NCBI GenBank assembly: GCA_021828195.1
Contig: JAKASQ010000001.1
Span: 233,202 to 297,201, forward strand
DNA from: Thermoplasmata archaeon
GTDB taxonomy: Archaea > Thermoplasmatota > Thermoplasmata > Lutacidiplasmatales > UBA184
Direction: 5' to 3'
Length of the DNA: 64,000 nucleotides
Below are positions 41,065 to 50,411 of this stretch, in pieces. How positions within the stretch are numbered: position 1 is the stretch's first letter; each line of letters starts with the position of its first letter. The position numbers and the translations under genes are program-made. Under the pieces are notes generated by a model. It ran no database searches. It saw only the letters and a program-made list of their open reading frames with translations, and was not told where the DNA came from.

Positions 41065-42464
41065 GACATCCTGTTCATGTCGTGGTAGAAGGATTCGGCC
41101 GCGAACTTGATCGCCTCGGAGAAGGTCGGGAAGGCGTGGACGGTGTCGATAATGTCCTCGACGGTGAGCCGACCCCGGAGCGCATAGGCCGCCGCGTGGA
41201 TCATGTCGGCGGCCAACGGGGAGACGATGTGGACCCCTACCAGCCTCCGAGACTTCGAGTCAGCGACCATCTTCAGCACGCCTCGAGTGTCGCCGACCGT
41301 GAGCGCCTTGGGAATACGGTCCATCCCAATCACCCGGCACTCGCAGGCACCGCCACGACGGATGTACTCGGCCTCGGTCAGGCCGACGCTCGCGACCTGG
41401 GGGTTCGTGAAGACGGCACGCGGGACGAGGTCGTAATCGATGGATCGCTTTTCGCCGTTGAGCGAATTCGAAGCCGCCAAGGCACCCTCCTTGGCAGCGA
41501 CTGTTTCCAGCATCAGTCGACCCGTCACGTCACCCGCAGCCCAAATTCCCGAAAGGTTCGTTCGATAGTGCTGGTCGGTCTGGACGAAGCCCCTGTCGGT
41601 GAGGGCCACCCCCGTCTCGGCGAGGGCGAGCCCGGCGGTGTTCGGAACGACGCCCGTCGCGACGAGAATGTCGTCGGCTTCGCACGGGATCACACCCTTT
41701 CCGTCCGTCGACTCACAGACTATTCGTCCGTCGAGCCGCCGGACGGCCCGAACCCGGGACCTCACGTGAATCCGGATGCCTTCCCGTTTCAAACATGCCG
41801 TCAGCTCCGCCGAAACCTCGGGCTCCTCCAGGGGAAGGATCCGGTCGGCAGACTCGAGGACGGTAACCGAGCTCCCGAAGTGGGCATACATCTGGGCGAA
41901 CTCCAGCCCAAGCGGGCCGCCGCCGAGAACGAGAAGCTCCTCGGGTCGCTCCTTTCTCCGCATCAAGGTCCGATTCGTGAGGTAGCCGGCCTGCTCCAGG
42001 CCGTCAATCGGCGGAATTTTTGGCGAGGAGCCCGTGGCGATTAGGACGTTACGGCCTTCGAACAGCCGGCTCTCGGCCCGAACCTTGCGTGCCGATAGAA
42101 GCCGCCCGGAAGCGGCGACGTACTCGATCTTACGCTCCTCTAGAACCTCTTGGTAGTTCCCTCTCCGAAGCCGTTGGACCATCCGGTCCTTGTTGGCGAT
42201 CGCCTCGGGAAAGTCACAGCGGACAGTGCCGGGCAGGTTGCACGCGAACTGGGGGCTCTGACGGTAGAAGTACTCGTTCCCGGCCTCCAAGAGGAATTTC
42301 GAGGGAATGCAGCCCACGTTGACGCACGTTCCTCCCATGGGGAGGCCACTGTTGATCATCACCGACCGGAAGCCGAGCTCATCGGCCCGGATGGCCGCGG
42401 CAAACGCCGCGGCCCCTCCACCCAGGATTACGAGATCATACGTTGAGCCACCAGTCCGTGCCAT
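41049..42464 (-). CDS. merA: mercuric reductase-like flavoprotein disulfide reductase
   Basis: 471 residues. An FAD-binding motif (VILGGGAAAFAAAIRA, about 11-26), the redox-active disulfide GGTCVNVGCIPSK (about 44-56), the NAD(P)H-binding LVLGGGPLGLEFAQMYAHFG, the second FAD motif GIWAAGDVTG, the dimer domain VFTNPQVASVGLTEAEY, and a C-terminal vicinal Cys pair (RMSCCIE), the feature that separates MerA from other members. It reduces Hg(II) to volatile Hg(0) using NADPH. The N-terminal HMA domain of many MerA proteins is absent. First gene of the operon. TATA box GGTATAGCC 26 bp before the ATG. Confidence 0.88.
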   Translation of the reverse strand: MARTGGSTYDLVILGGGAAAFAAAIRADELGFRSVMINSGLPMGGTCVNVGCIPSKFLLEAGNEYFYRQSPQFACNLPGTVRCDFPEAIANKDRMVQRLRRGNYQEVLEERKIEYVAASGRLLSARKVRAESRLFEGRNVLIATGSSPKIPPIDGLEQAGYLTNRTLMRRKERPEELLVLGGGPLGLEFAQMYAHFGSSVTVLESADRILPLEEPEVSAELTACLKREGIRIHVRSRVRAVRRLDGRIVCESTDGKGVIPCEADDILVATGVVPNTAGLALAETGVALTDRGFVQTDQHYRTNLSGIWAAGDVTGRLMLETVAAKEGALAASNSLNGEKRSIDYDLVPRAVFTNPQVASVGLTEAEYIRRGGACECRVIGMDRIPKALTVGDTRGVLKMVADSKSRRLVGVHIVSPLAADMIHAAAYALRGRLTVEDIIDTVHAFPTFSEAIKFAAESFYHDMNRMSCCIE

Positions 42465-42485
42465 CGGACGAGAAAGGTCCGGGAT

Positions 42486-42494
42486 GGCTATACC
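42486..42494 (-). promoter_or_regulatory. TATA box of the mercury operon
   Basis: GGTATAGCC on the minus strand, centred 26 bp before the merA ATG; leaderless spacing. The regulator gene is transcribed away from it. Confidence 0.6.
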
Positions 42495-42721
42495 CCGGAG
42501 CGTTCCGTGGAGAGCTCAAGCGGCGGCGCGCACCCTAAGCGTCCACGTGGAAACCGAAGACTCTCGTTGTCGCGGCGCTCCCGGTGGAGCGGCGCTCGGC
42601 TCCCCCGGCGCTCCCTCTTGCAGGGACGGATTCGGGGACGCGGCGTAACCATCATGAATGACGGTGCTTTCCACTGGAGAGCAGCGGGCGCAGCGAAACT
42701 TACCTGGGGGCCGAATCCTGG

Positions 42722-43144
42722 ATGGACCGAGATACCCGTCGCCACTCGTTTCCGCGCGAGATGGCATGCATGATTCACGCGGGCGGACGGGAGTACTGCG
42801 TCGATCCGGCCGGAGGGGTGCTGGGACTATTGGGCAAGGGCTGGGCTCTTCCACTCATGGGCGTCCTCGGGAACCGGTCGGGCAGTCGATTCAATGAGCT
42901 CCAAGATGCCGTGCGTGGCATAGGAGGGAAGGTGCTCACCGCCCGCCTTCGGGAGCTCTCCGAGCTCGGACTGGTCACGCGCAAAGTCTACGCGGAGGTC
43001 CCCACTCGAGTCGAGTACCGGCTCACCGAGGCCGGCGCTCATCTGCGGGAAGCGCTGATCCCGCTACTCGCGTGGGCGACCGTCCACCCCGCTCCCCCTC
43101 GCCACCGCCGGGGGTCCGAGCCGGACCTCAAGCGCGCGCTATAG
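42722..43144 (+). CDS. HxlR-family transcriptional regulator
   Basis: A winged-helix protein with the HxlR pattern: GREYCVDPAGGVLGLLGKGWALPL, SRFNELQDAVRGIGGKVLTARLREL, then LVTRKVYAEVPTRVEYRLTEAG. HxlR proteins often sense thiol-reactive compounds through a Cys near the N-terminus, here in REYCVD. It is divergent from the mercury operon and is the obvious candidate for its regulator. A TATA-like GAAACTTACC about 22 bp before 42722 supports that ATG; the ATG at 42761 would give a more typical N-terminus. Confidence 0.82.
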   Translation: MDRDTRRHSFPREMACMIHAGGREYCVDPAGGVLGLLGKGWALPLMGVLGNRSGSRFNELQDAVRGIGGKVLTARLRELSELGLVTRKVYAEVPTRVEYRLTEAGAHLREALIPLLAWATVHPAPPRHRRGSEPDLKRAL

Positions 43145-43316
43145 CTCGAGCACTGAGTACCCGCCTGACTCCGACGTTCCCGTCCTCGAAGCAGAGTCGT
43201 CGAGTCACGAGTCCGATCCCAAAGCGACGCGCGGGCACAAAGTCAGGACTTTGCACCCACCCCCACGGGGGTATCCCACCGGATATTCGATTCAAGCCGG
43301 AAGGCCAAGGGAGGAA

Positions 43317-43859
43317 TCAGTGAACCACGTCGAGGATGAGCGCGCTCCCTAACGTGTCGTATAGGGCGCAGACGATGGCCGACGGGCCAAAGTAGACAAC
43401 CACCTCTTGGGCACCCTCGGCCTTCGAAACATGGGCGGCGAGTGCCACGAATCCAGGAACGAGAAGGGCGGCTCGTAGCTCTCGGGTGGTTCCTGCGGAA
43501 TCCTTCCCACGGATGACCGATGGGAGGAGCAGGCCTTGCACGACCGAAACAGGACTGAGGACGTTGGGGCCGACCCGGATCTCTTCCGGGAACACGTCAG
43601 CGGCCTTTCCTTCGAGCAGGATGAGGTACTGTCCAACGAACGGCGAGAGCGACCCAGGTACTCGGTCCTCTGCGGGAAAGCGAGTCAGAAGCGACGCGGG
43701 GACCCGGTACATGGCATGACTTGCCTCGGCGCGGATCAAGGTGCGGAGATGGCCAGAGACGGGCGACGCCGCCAGCCGGTCGAGTGCGGAGCGGAAGACC
43801 GTCTCCCACGCTTTGTCCGACTCCGGGACGGGCGTGACTCCGTCGGTTCTGCTTTCCAT
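43317..43859 (-). CDS. hypothetical protein
   Basis: 180 residues, unrecognised. The N-terminal half is helical (AWETVFRSALDRLAASPVSGHL, LIRAEASHAMYRVPASLLTRF); the C-terminal half has hydrophobic strands (ELRAALLVPGFVALAAHV, EVVVYFGPSAIVCALYDTLG). No signal peptide, no Cys motif. The ATG at 43859 was chosen because sequence further upstream in the frame is not protein-like. Confidence 0.5.
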   Translation of the reverse strand: MESRTDGVTPVPESDKAWETVFRSALDRLAASPVSGHLRTLIRAEASHAMYRVPASLLTRFPAEDRVPGSLSPFVGQYLILLEGKAADVFPEEIRVGPNVLSPVSVVQGLLLPSVIRGKDSAGTTRELRAALLVPGFVALAAHVSKAEGAQEVVVYFGPSAIVCALYDTLGSALILDVVH

Positions 43860-43971
43860 TCGATCCGCTGTATCGGGAGGACGATGATGAACGTACCGGA
43901 CCGAAGTGGATTGCGTTGACGGTGTTGCCAAGGCACCCTTTACGGAATTGAGTGCCTGGCCCGATTCCCCG

Positions 43972-44385
43972 CTAACCGATTTCGAACTCGTTGCCGTCTG
44001 GATCCCGGAGAATCGCGTACTTGCCCCACGCTGCGGTCGTGAGTTCCTCCGAGAACTCGACTCCCCTTGCCTTCAACTCGCGGTAGGTCCTCTCGACCTC
44101 CTCGGGGTCGCTTGCGGGTAAGACTTGCCCGGATTGGCTATCCCTTTGGACGCGGACAGGTCCACAGTGGAGCCAGATGCCTGTTCGTCCTCCCGGCCGG
44201 TCGCTCTCCCACGCATCGTTCGGGCCGCAGAGATGGAGCAACGGCTCCGAGGTCCCTCTCGGCTTGACATAGACCGTGTGGCCGACGTTGCCGACGATCT
44301 CGAACCCGAGAACGTCACGATACCATTCAGCCGACTTCTTGGCGTCTTGCACGAGGACGGCGACAGACCCGACTCCCGTCAGCAT
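43972..44385 (-). CDS. glyoxalase/VOC-superfamily protein
   Basis: 137 residues with one vicinal-oxygen-chelate pair of beta-alpha-beta units: VGSVAVLVQDAKKSAEWYRDVLGFEIV at the start and GKYAILRDPDGNEFEIG at the end, including the metal-ligand Glu (NEFE). It belongs to a broad family of isomerases, dioxygenases and antibiotic-binding proteins; the substrate is undetermined. The start at 44385 follows a TATA box (TTGATATGG, minus strand, 44406-44414) at leaderless spacing. R2 copy 1 lies just upstream of the promoter. A truncated relative occurs at 61144. Confidence 0.78.
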   Translation of the reverse strand: MLTGVGSVAVLVQDAKKSAEWYRDVLGFEIVGNVGHTVYVKPRGTSEPLLHLCGPNDAWESDRPGGRTGIWLHCGPVRVQRDSQSGQVLPASDPEEVERTYRELKARGVEFSEELTTAAWGKYAILRDPDGNEFEIG

Positions 44386-44430
44386 GCAGCCCCGAGCCCT
44401 CGCCACCATATCAAGGGTGAGCGAAGGGCA

Positions 44431-44506
44431 CAGGATCTTGACCGGCTCGAAAGGGTCGGCCAGGCGAGTTTGGGACTGCCCGGAACGTCGTGTGGTCAAG
44501 GCGCCC
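44431..44506 (+). repeat. R2 repeat, copy 1
   Basis: About 75 bp. The outer stem CTTGACC (44437-44443) pairs with GGTCAAG (44494-44500). The inner stem CCGG (44442-44445) pairs with TCGG (44456-44459) with one wobble. It sits directly upstream of the promoter of the VOC gene, in the antisense orientation to it. Confidence 0.75.
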
Positions 44507-44649
44507 AATGTGGTCCAGATTACCGACAAGATTACCGACAGGGTCGGCGAGTCGCGGCGACAGCACTGTTCCGTGGAACCGCCATCACAGAGGCAACCCG
44601 ATGTGGATGCCGATCACCTCGTAGACCCCAGAGGGCCCGACGCAGAACC

Positions 44650-46521
44650 TCAGTTGTCCCCTCCTTCCGAGTGCGAGAACGTGATGCTACCCATTATCGC
44701 AGACGCCCCCGCACTACCGGGGCCGTACTGCTGGGACTGACCCACGAAATAGAATGTCTGATCGCCGCCACATGCCGCCGCGTTGAAGAGATAGTAGGTC
44801 GACGGAAATGGACTGGTGCCAGCTGGAGTCAGGTCTACGTAGGTTCCCTGTTGGAGATTCACGACGCCAACGGCCGGCGTATCCGGATACGTAACCCCGA
44901 CGACCAAGATCTCATCGCCGTGCCAAGCAGCGGTTCCAAGCCAAAAGACATTGGATGGAATCAGGGATGAGAGATCCTCCCACGTGTTGGAGGGATGGGG
45001 GGAGTACACGAGCAATACGCCAGCTGACGCGGGATACAGATCTGAACCTTGCCATCCCGTTATCAAATAATGGCCAGCAACCCACGTGACGCCCAAGAAG
45101 TAGTCGGCTGCGAAAGCGGAGGGTATGTTCGCCGAGAGGTCGGTGAAACCGTGGGGTCCGTGACCATCGCCCTCTGTATAGCTCGCCATGACAGGTTGAA
45201 CCCCAGTGGAGGTCGCTGCTGGCGCATAGCCGACAATCATGTACTCGTGCCCGCTCCAAGTTACGCCCGAGAGTAACCAAGTGCTATCTGCGCTGGGAAT
45301 CTGGGAACTTAGGTCAGTGAATGCATGGTGCTGATCATCATGGTGGTGCTGATTATAGAGCGCCATCGCGGGAACCAAGCTGCCAGAAGGAGTGTAGCTA
45401 ACTCCCACGATCAAGAACGAGTGACCGTTCCAGGCGGCCGTGGTAAGATACCAATTCGAGGCTGAAAGGGCGCCCACGAACTGGGGGGTAAGATCCGAGA
45501 ACTGGTTCGTTCTCAGGCTGTAGACCCCGATTAGTGGATTCCAGACATCTCCGTAGTTTGTACAGCCTCCCACGACCAGGAGCTCGTTACCTGCTCGAAC
45601 GATGCCGTTGAGCGCGCAAAGAGAACTGGGCGAGGAGTAGGAGCCGGGCAACATGGACGTCAAGTCGGCAATCTGTGCCGGGTACTCCTCGAAGGCGTAG
45701 GTTGTAGCGGAACTACCCACACCAATAGTTAGAGCATCGACGTTCCCGTCGAAGCCAGCGGGCCACCCACTCCCCGCCTTCAGAATCACCGCGCCAAGCG
45801 ACGGGTTGGGATTCATGCCGATATTGGGGAAGTCAGCAAGGACCTGAGCCCAAGTGCAGGGATCACCTTGCGTACAAGAGTTGCTTCCCGGCGCATGCGT
45901 GGCCCACCACCCCGCCCCAGACATCGGATCCCAGACTTGCCAGACACCCTTCGTGATAGCCGAACCACCGTACGCCAGGTACGGCTCGAAAACCAGCCGG
46001 CCCTGCCAGGAGCAGGACGAGGAACATGGGAGATTGTACGCGACATTGAATTGCAAAGCAATCGCCTGGACGGTGCTCGTAGACGAGAGGGACTCGTAGG
46101 TGTAGTACTGGAGGGCTGTCATTTCCGCGAGCGGGACGCCGTCCAAGTGGTAATGGCCGCCGGGGAGAGTGGGAGCGTTTCCGGGGAGGCCCAAGTCCAT
46201 GGCGTCGGTGGTCGCAGCAAGAGTCATTTCCGCGCTGCCGGAGCCCAGAGGGGGTATTCCCGGTCCTGGGACCAGAGCGCCCGTGGCGGTCAATGTCGAG
46301 CCTTCTTGGAAGAAGGCCCATCCGTTCATGTGTTCTGGAGTGACGAGCACGGTATGGGTATGGACCGAGGGCTCGGAACCCGATGCGCTTGCCTGAGAAA
46401 CGACCGGCAAGGTCGATACCGCGGGTCTGGAACTCGCAGCAGCTACGGGCACCGTGACCACCATCGCCACCATCGCCAACGCAACCCCAATCGATGCTGC
46501 CGTCACGAAAGATCGCTTCAT
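44650..46521 (-). CDS. secreted beta-propeller-like protein
   Basis: 623 residues. A signal peptide (TAASIGVALAMVAMVVTVPVAAA) is followed by a jelly-roll-like domain (about 60-260) and then about six repeated units containing WhG-x-x-LIVG motifs (AAWNGHSFLIVGVSY, VTWSGHEYMIVGYA, AAWHGDEILVVGVTY), each about 60 residues, as in kelch-like propellers. No C-terminal anchor is visible, so it is released or surface-bound through partners. The ligand is unknown. A TATA box (TGTATAGAC) lies about 48 bp before the ATG. Lower GC than the core genes suggests acquisition or relaxed selection. Confidence 0.72.
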   Translation of the reverse strand: MKRSFVTAASIGVALAMVAMVVTVPVAAASSRPAVSTLPVVSQASASGSEPSVHTHTVLVTPEHMNGWAFFQEGSTLTATGALVPGPGIPPLGSGSAEMTLAATTDAMDLGLPGNAPTLPGGHYHLDGVPLAEMTALQYYTYESLSSTSTVQAIALQFNVAYNLPCSSSCSWQGRLVFEPYLAYGGSAITKGVWQVWDPMSGAGWWATHAPGSNSCTQGDPCTWAQVLADFPNIGMNPNPSLGAVILKAGSGWPAGFDGNVDALTIGVGSSATTYAFEEYPAQIADLTSMLPGSYSSPSSLCALNGIVRAGNELLVVGGCTNYGDVWNPLIGVYSLRTNQFSDLTPQFVGALSASNWYLTTAAWNGHSFLIVGVSYTPSGSLVPAMALYNQHHHDDQHHAFTDLSSQIPSADSTWLLSGVTWSGHEYMIVGYAPAATSTGVQPVMASYTEGDGHGPHGFTDLSANIPSAFAADYFLGVTWVAGHYLITGWQGSDLYPASAGVLLVYSPHPSNTWEDLSSLIPSNVFWLGTAAWHGDEILVVGVTYPDTPAVGVVNLQQGTYVDLTPAGTSPFPSTYYLFNAAACGGDQTFYFVGQSQQYGPGSAGASAIMGSITFSHSEGGDN

Positions 46522-46601
46522 GTTCCACCAGTAGCAGAAGCCAGAGAGCGAGCGGTGTGCTTGTCTATACATCTTGCGTGACACGACGTATTCGTCACCC
46601 G

Positions 46602-47153
46602 ATGGTGTGCAAATTCGTCGAACGCAACGATGGCAGGTTGTCTTATGTCGAAGTTTGCAGGAACGGCTCCGAGCCCCCTGCAGGCCGCGGGGTAGCTGAA
46701 GGCGAAGGAATAGCCACATGGGAGTGGCTCAGATTTCGTGACCCGAAATGGCTCAACTTTGGTTGGCGCTCTACATTGACCCACAACCTGAGGAAGCTCC
46801 ACCTGGCCACGCTCGCGTCGGGCGGAGAAGAGGGGAGCGGAGTACCGACGGAGCGGAGTGAGACCCCTCAGTCAGACCGAGGAGGAGCTCCCACACGCTC
46901 AAGCGGAGCTGTGCCACAAGGCCCCAGCGCGCGGTTCCCAACCTATGTGCTACGGGGCTGTACCATCGAGGGGTTGGAGCCTAACTCGGCCCTCCCGCTG
47001 GAACACCCGCTGTCGTCCTTCACCGTGTTCGAGCAGTCTACTTACACGTCGGATCGAAACCGGTCGTGGATTACGCTCCTGCTTGCCGCAACCGCTGCGG
47101 TCGGGTCGATAATCGCGGCGGTTGCGTCCCTACACGGATGGGTCCTGCTTTGA
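46602..47153 (+). CDS. putative tail-anchored small protein
   Basis: A 183-residue frame starting at ATG 46602. The only clear feature is a C-terminal membrane segment (WITLLLAATAAVGSIIAAVASLHGW). The middle is low-complexity. It is divergent from the secreted propeller gene and ends 7 bp before R2 copy 2. I am unsure that it is real. Confidence 0.3.
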   Translation: MVCKFVERNDGRLSYVEVCRNGSEPPAGRGVAEGEGIATWEWLRFRDPKWLNFGWRSTLTHNLRKLHLATLASGGEEGSGVPTERSETPQSDRGGAPTRSSGAVPQGPSARFPTYVLRGCTIEGLEPNSALPLEHPLSSFTVFEQSTYTSDRNRSWITLLLAATAAVGSIIAAVASLHGWVLL

Positions 47154-47159
47154 AGAGGA

Positions 47160-47235
47160 CAGGATCTTGACCGGCTCGAAAAGTTCTGCCGGCCAGGTTT
47201 AGGACTGCCCGGAACGTCGTGTGGTCAAGGCGCCC
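47160..47235 (+). repeat. R2 repeat, copy 2
   Basis: Outer stem CTTGACC (47166-47172) with GGTCAAG (47223-47229); inner stem CCGGC (47171-47175) with GCCGG (47188-47192). The best-paired copy, 64 nt from stem to stem. Confidence 0.75.
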
Positions 47236-47386
47236 CTAATCCATCGGTTGAGCGCCTGCTCCAGAGGTTCTGGTCCCGCGTCACCCCGAGAGCCGTGATT
47301 ACGGCCCACCGTGCCGCCCGACCACGAGCGCCTCAACCGATCTGGGGCAGCCGAGGAGGGACCCTTCCCGCATGCAGGCTAAGCGA

Positions 47387-50239
47387 TCAGGGGCTCGAAG
47401 GCGGTGCCTTCAAGCGCTCAGGAGGGGCCATCGACGGCGGCCGTCGGCGACGAACGAGAACAATCCCGAGACCGGCGACCGCCCCGGCAATCACGATCCC
47501 GATGGCGGCGTCGACCCAGACGGAAACCCCCGATGACGAGGCCACCGGATAAACCACCACGGGGGGTAGCGCCTCTGGTGACCCGCTTACCGTGAATGGG
47601 CCTCCGCTCCTCGTCTGATACCCGGGCGCGGTGACCACGTACAGATAACTTCCGTTGACGAGATGGAGGATAGCGTCGGGCCCTGTGGAGTTCGCGAACC
47701 AACTCATGCCTACCACCGCCCCTGTCGCACCGGTCGCGACCGCGGATAGCATGGTCGCCTCAACGGTCCATGCGGTGCCGTTCGGTATCCCTGTTTGCAA
47801 GAATGTCACCGGGAATGTGGCCAGGAAGCCGACGTCCACCTCCGGTCCGTCGTCCTGCACCACGACGGTCCCATTCACCGGCGCGGCTTGGAACGCCGTG
47901 AGATTCCCTAAGCGGTAATCGTACGTCCCATTCGGTAGTTCGACGAGGATGGTGCCGTTCCCCTCGAAGGTCCGATTCGTGAAGTTGCCTACTTCGCTTA
48001 CGTTGACACTCCACGAGGTCCCGTTCGGGAGGCCCTGCTCGACGAACGCCACCGAATACCGCTGGAGATGAAAGTCCAACAACACGCTGATTCCGGTTCC
48101 GTTGAGGAAGAACGCTCCTTGGTACGGAACCGTGTCCTGGTGGTAGCCAGGGACATCCCGGAGTTCGTAATCGTACGTGCCGTTGGGGAATCGGGCGACA
48201 ACCGGGTAGCCCGCTGATGCGACGTAGGGAGTTCCATTGAGGGTGATCGCCCAGTTGACGCCATGCGGGAGTCCGGTTTCATTGACCGCGACGACGTAGT
48301 TGACCTGGAGGAACGTTACTTCGACGGAGACATCGTTGTCGGTCACGATGACCTCCCCGCTCCGCATTGAGGGCACGAACCCGGGAAGGGACCCAATTGA
48401 GTACCGATACATGCCTTCGGTCACATTGAAGTCGATTGCTCCGTCGCCTGACATGGCCGTCCCCACCGTCCCGTCGAAGACGACGGACCACGGTGAGTCC
48501 TCGGGAGCCTGGCTCTCGCTGGACTGCTCGAAGGTGACCGTGAAGAGAGGCGTGCAGGTGACTCCGATGGCGACGTCCATCCCCCCAACCGTAAGGTGGC
48601 CCTCGGTCGGGTCGGTTAGGTACAGCGGCCCACAATCGATTGCGTACTCGTAGGTTCCATTCTCGGCAGAGAAATCAATCTCGTCTGTCGGCCCAGCAGC
48701 CACGGAGCTCTGCGTGGACCCGTTGAACGTGACCGTCCAGGCATCGCCGGGCAGCACTCCACTTTCGACAAAGGAGACTTCCCAAAGGTAGGGGGTCGCT
48801 ACAAGGTGAATCGTCAGCGGCCCGCCGTCGACCGTGAACGTTCCTGAGTCCGGATCGAAGGAGTAGCCGGGCGCTTGCGCGAGGAACTGATAATCCCCGT
48901 TCGCCAGCCCGAACTGAAGGAAGGGAGAGGTGGTCGAAGCGAGTTGGGCGCCGATTGTCACGCTCCAGAAGGTCTCCTCCGGCAGGCCGGTTTCCGAGAA
49001 GGTCACGGTGTAATTCTGTCCAGCAGAGGGAGTAAAGTTGATCCTCTCGGACAAGCCAGCTCCGTAGACGGAGATGGATCCCGATGAAGGGCTTGCCGTG
49101 TATCCGGGCACGGGTTGAACCGCGTACGGGTAACTACCGTTAGCTTCCTGAAATTCAATCGTGTCGGTCGAGCTAGTCGCTTCCGTACCGTTCAGGGTCA
49201 CCTTCCATGTTGACCCACTCGGCAACCCCGTCTCGACGAACGTCACATCGTAGAGTACTGGGGCGAACGAAATCTGAATCACAGCGCTCTGACCGGAGAC
49301 TGTCACCACTCCTATCGAGGGATCCGCGCGCTCGGTGTAACTATACACCGAGAACGGATACGTTCCGTTCGTCTCATTCACCGTGAGCGTATCGGAGAAG
49401 GAGGAATAGGTAGACCCGTTCAGGTCGACGAACCACCCATCGACCGGGTCAAGACCGGTCTCGGTGAAGGTTACGGAATAAGTCATCACTGAGAAAGTCA
49501 GAGCGACCGAACCAGATCCATTGATGACGTCGACCAGCCCCATGTACGTTGTGGTGTACCCGGGGATTGGCGTAACGCTGTAGCTGTAGGCACCGTTAAT
49601 CGAGAAGGGTGCATGGAATCCAAGGCCACCTTCCAGCGACGAGGCCGTAGCGCCGTTCAGTGTAACGGAAAAGGGGGTAGCTGCGGGGAGGTCTCCATAA
49701 GCTTCGAAGCCGATCCAGCCCCACGCCACGCTGGTGGCAGGCGGGGGCTGTCCGTCTACGGAAACGAAACCAGCGACCGGTCCAAAGGCTCCGCACCCCA
49801 CCTCGCAAGTCGCGGAGTAGGAATACGTTCCGTTGGGCTCGTAGAACGTCAGCCCGGTCGCGATGTTTCCGGTCTGGGCTTGGCCCCCAATGACGACCGT
49901 GTAATTGTTGCAAGAAGGATTGCCATAGTAACAGCCTGGTCCCACGGATAAGCCGTACGGGTAGAAGTCAACAGGAAAGCAGCCCGGGGTCGTGGCGTTG
50001 CACTCAGCAGGCTGGTCTCCGCCCCGGGAGAAGGATGGATATGGTGAGGCAACCGGGAAAGATCCGGGCGGCTGCTGGGCAATTGCGGGGCTAGGATTCA
50101 TACCAGTAAAGTCGTTGGAATGCGACCGATCCACTAAGAGTGACCCCCGTGCCGGGGCATACAGAGTCGAGACCACGAATAAGGACGCCATGAGGACCGA
50201 AACCGTGACCGGGCCCCGCCCCCGGCTCCGGGCCCGCAT
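47387..50239 (-). CDS. TGLP-repeat cell-surface protein (paralogue)
   Basis: 950 residues. Signal region (VTVSVLMASLFVVSTLYAPA), an N-terminal domain with Cys-rich segment, about eight TGLP-type beta-domains (for example FVETGLPSGSTWKVTLNG, FSETGLPEETFWSVTIG, FVEQGLPNGTSWSVNVS), and a C-terminal anchor (AAIGIVIAGAVAGLGIVLV) with a basic tail. A distinctive pair of domains, 'DCGP…' followed by 'FEQS…WSVVFDG', appears in the same order as in the 854-residue protein at 33074. Probably a glycosylated surface or adhesion protein. A TATA box (TCTAAATAGA) lies about 36 bp before the ATG. Confidence 0.82.
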   Translation of the reverse strand: MRARSRGRGPVTVSVLMASLFVVSTLYAPARGSLLVDRSHSNDFTGMNPSPAIAQQPPGSFPVASPYPSFSRGGDQPAECNATTPGCFPVDFYPYGLSVGPGCYYGNPSCNNYTVVIGGQAQTGNIATGLTFYEPNGTYSYSATCEVGCGAFGPVAGFVSVDGQPPPATSVAWGWIGFEAYGDLPAATPFSVTLNGATASSLEGGLGFHAPFSINGAYSYSVTPIPGYTTTYMGLVDVINGSGSVALTFSVMTYSVTFTETGLDPVDGWFVDLNGSTYSSFSDTLTVNETNGTYPFSVYSYTERADPSIGVVTVSGQSAVIQISFAPVLYDVTFVETGLPSGSTWKVTLNGTEATSSTDTIEFQEANGSYPYAVQPVPGYTASPSSGSISVYGAGLSERINFTPSAGQNYTVTFSETGLPEETFWSVTIGAQLASTTSPFLQFGLANGDYQFLAQAPGYSFDPDSGTFTVDGGPLTIHLVATPYLWEVSFVESGVLPGDAWTVTFNGSTQSSVAAGPTDEIDFSAENGTYEYAIDCGPLYLTDPTEGHLTVGGMDVAIGVTCTPLFTVTFEQSSESQAPEDSPWSVVFDGTVGTAMSGDGAIDFNVTEGMYRYSIGSLPGFVPSMRSGEVIVTDNDVSVEVTFLQVNYVVAVNETGLPHGVNWAITLNGTPYVASAGYPVVARFPNGTYDYELRDVPGYHQDTVPYQGAFFLNGTGISVLLDFHLQRYSVAFVEQGLPNGTSWSVNVSEVGNFTNRTFEGNGTILVELPNGTYDYRLGNLTAFQAAPVNGTVVVQDDGPEVDVGFLATFPVTFLQTGIPNGTAWTVEATMLSAVATGATGAVVGMSWFANSTGPDAILHLVNGSYLYVVTAPGYQTRSGGPFTVSGSPEALPPVVVYPVASSSGVSVWVDAAIGIVIAGAVAGLGIVLVRRRRPPSMAPPERLKAPPSSP

Positions 50240-50270
50240 AGGAGCTCCTAGGACGCTAAACCGCGTCTCC

Positions 50271-50280
50271 TCTATTTAGA
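50271..50280 (-). promoter_or_regulatory. TATA box of the 950-residue surface protein gene
   Basis: TCTAAATAGA on the minus strand, the same core (CTAAATAG) as the TFB promoter at 1294. Confidence 0.5.
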
Positions 50281-50411
50281 CTCGACCAAGCTCGGGTGTT
50301 TTTTCGTCAGGAGGCGGTACGACTCTATCCTCCGACGGTGCTCTTGGCCTTCGCCACTCGAAAGTGAGCATCAATGCGCCTTCCGCTTGCCACAAGCAGT
50401 GCCCGCTCGAT

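Noticed and set aside
44431-44506. R2 as an attC-like or tRNA-like element
   Set aside because: The 7-bp outer stem recalls both, but there is no anticodon arm, no T-loop and no GTTRRRY core.
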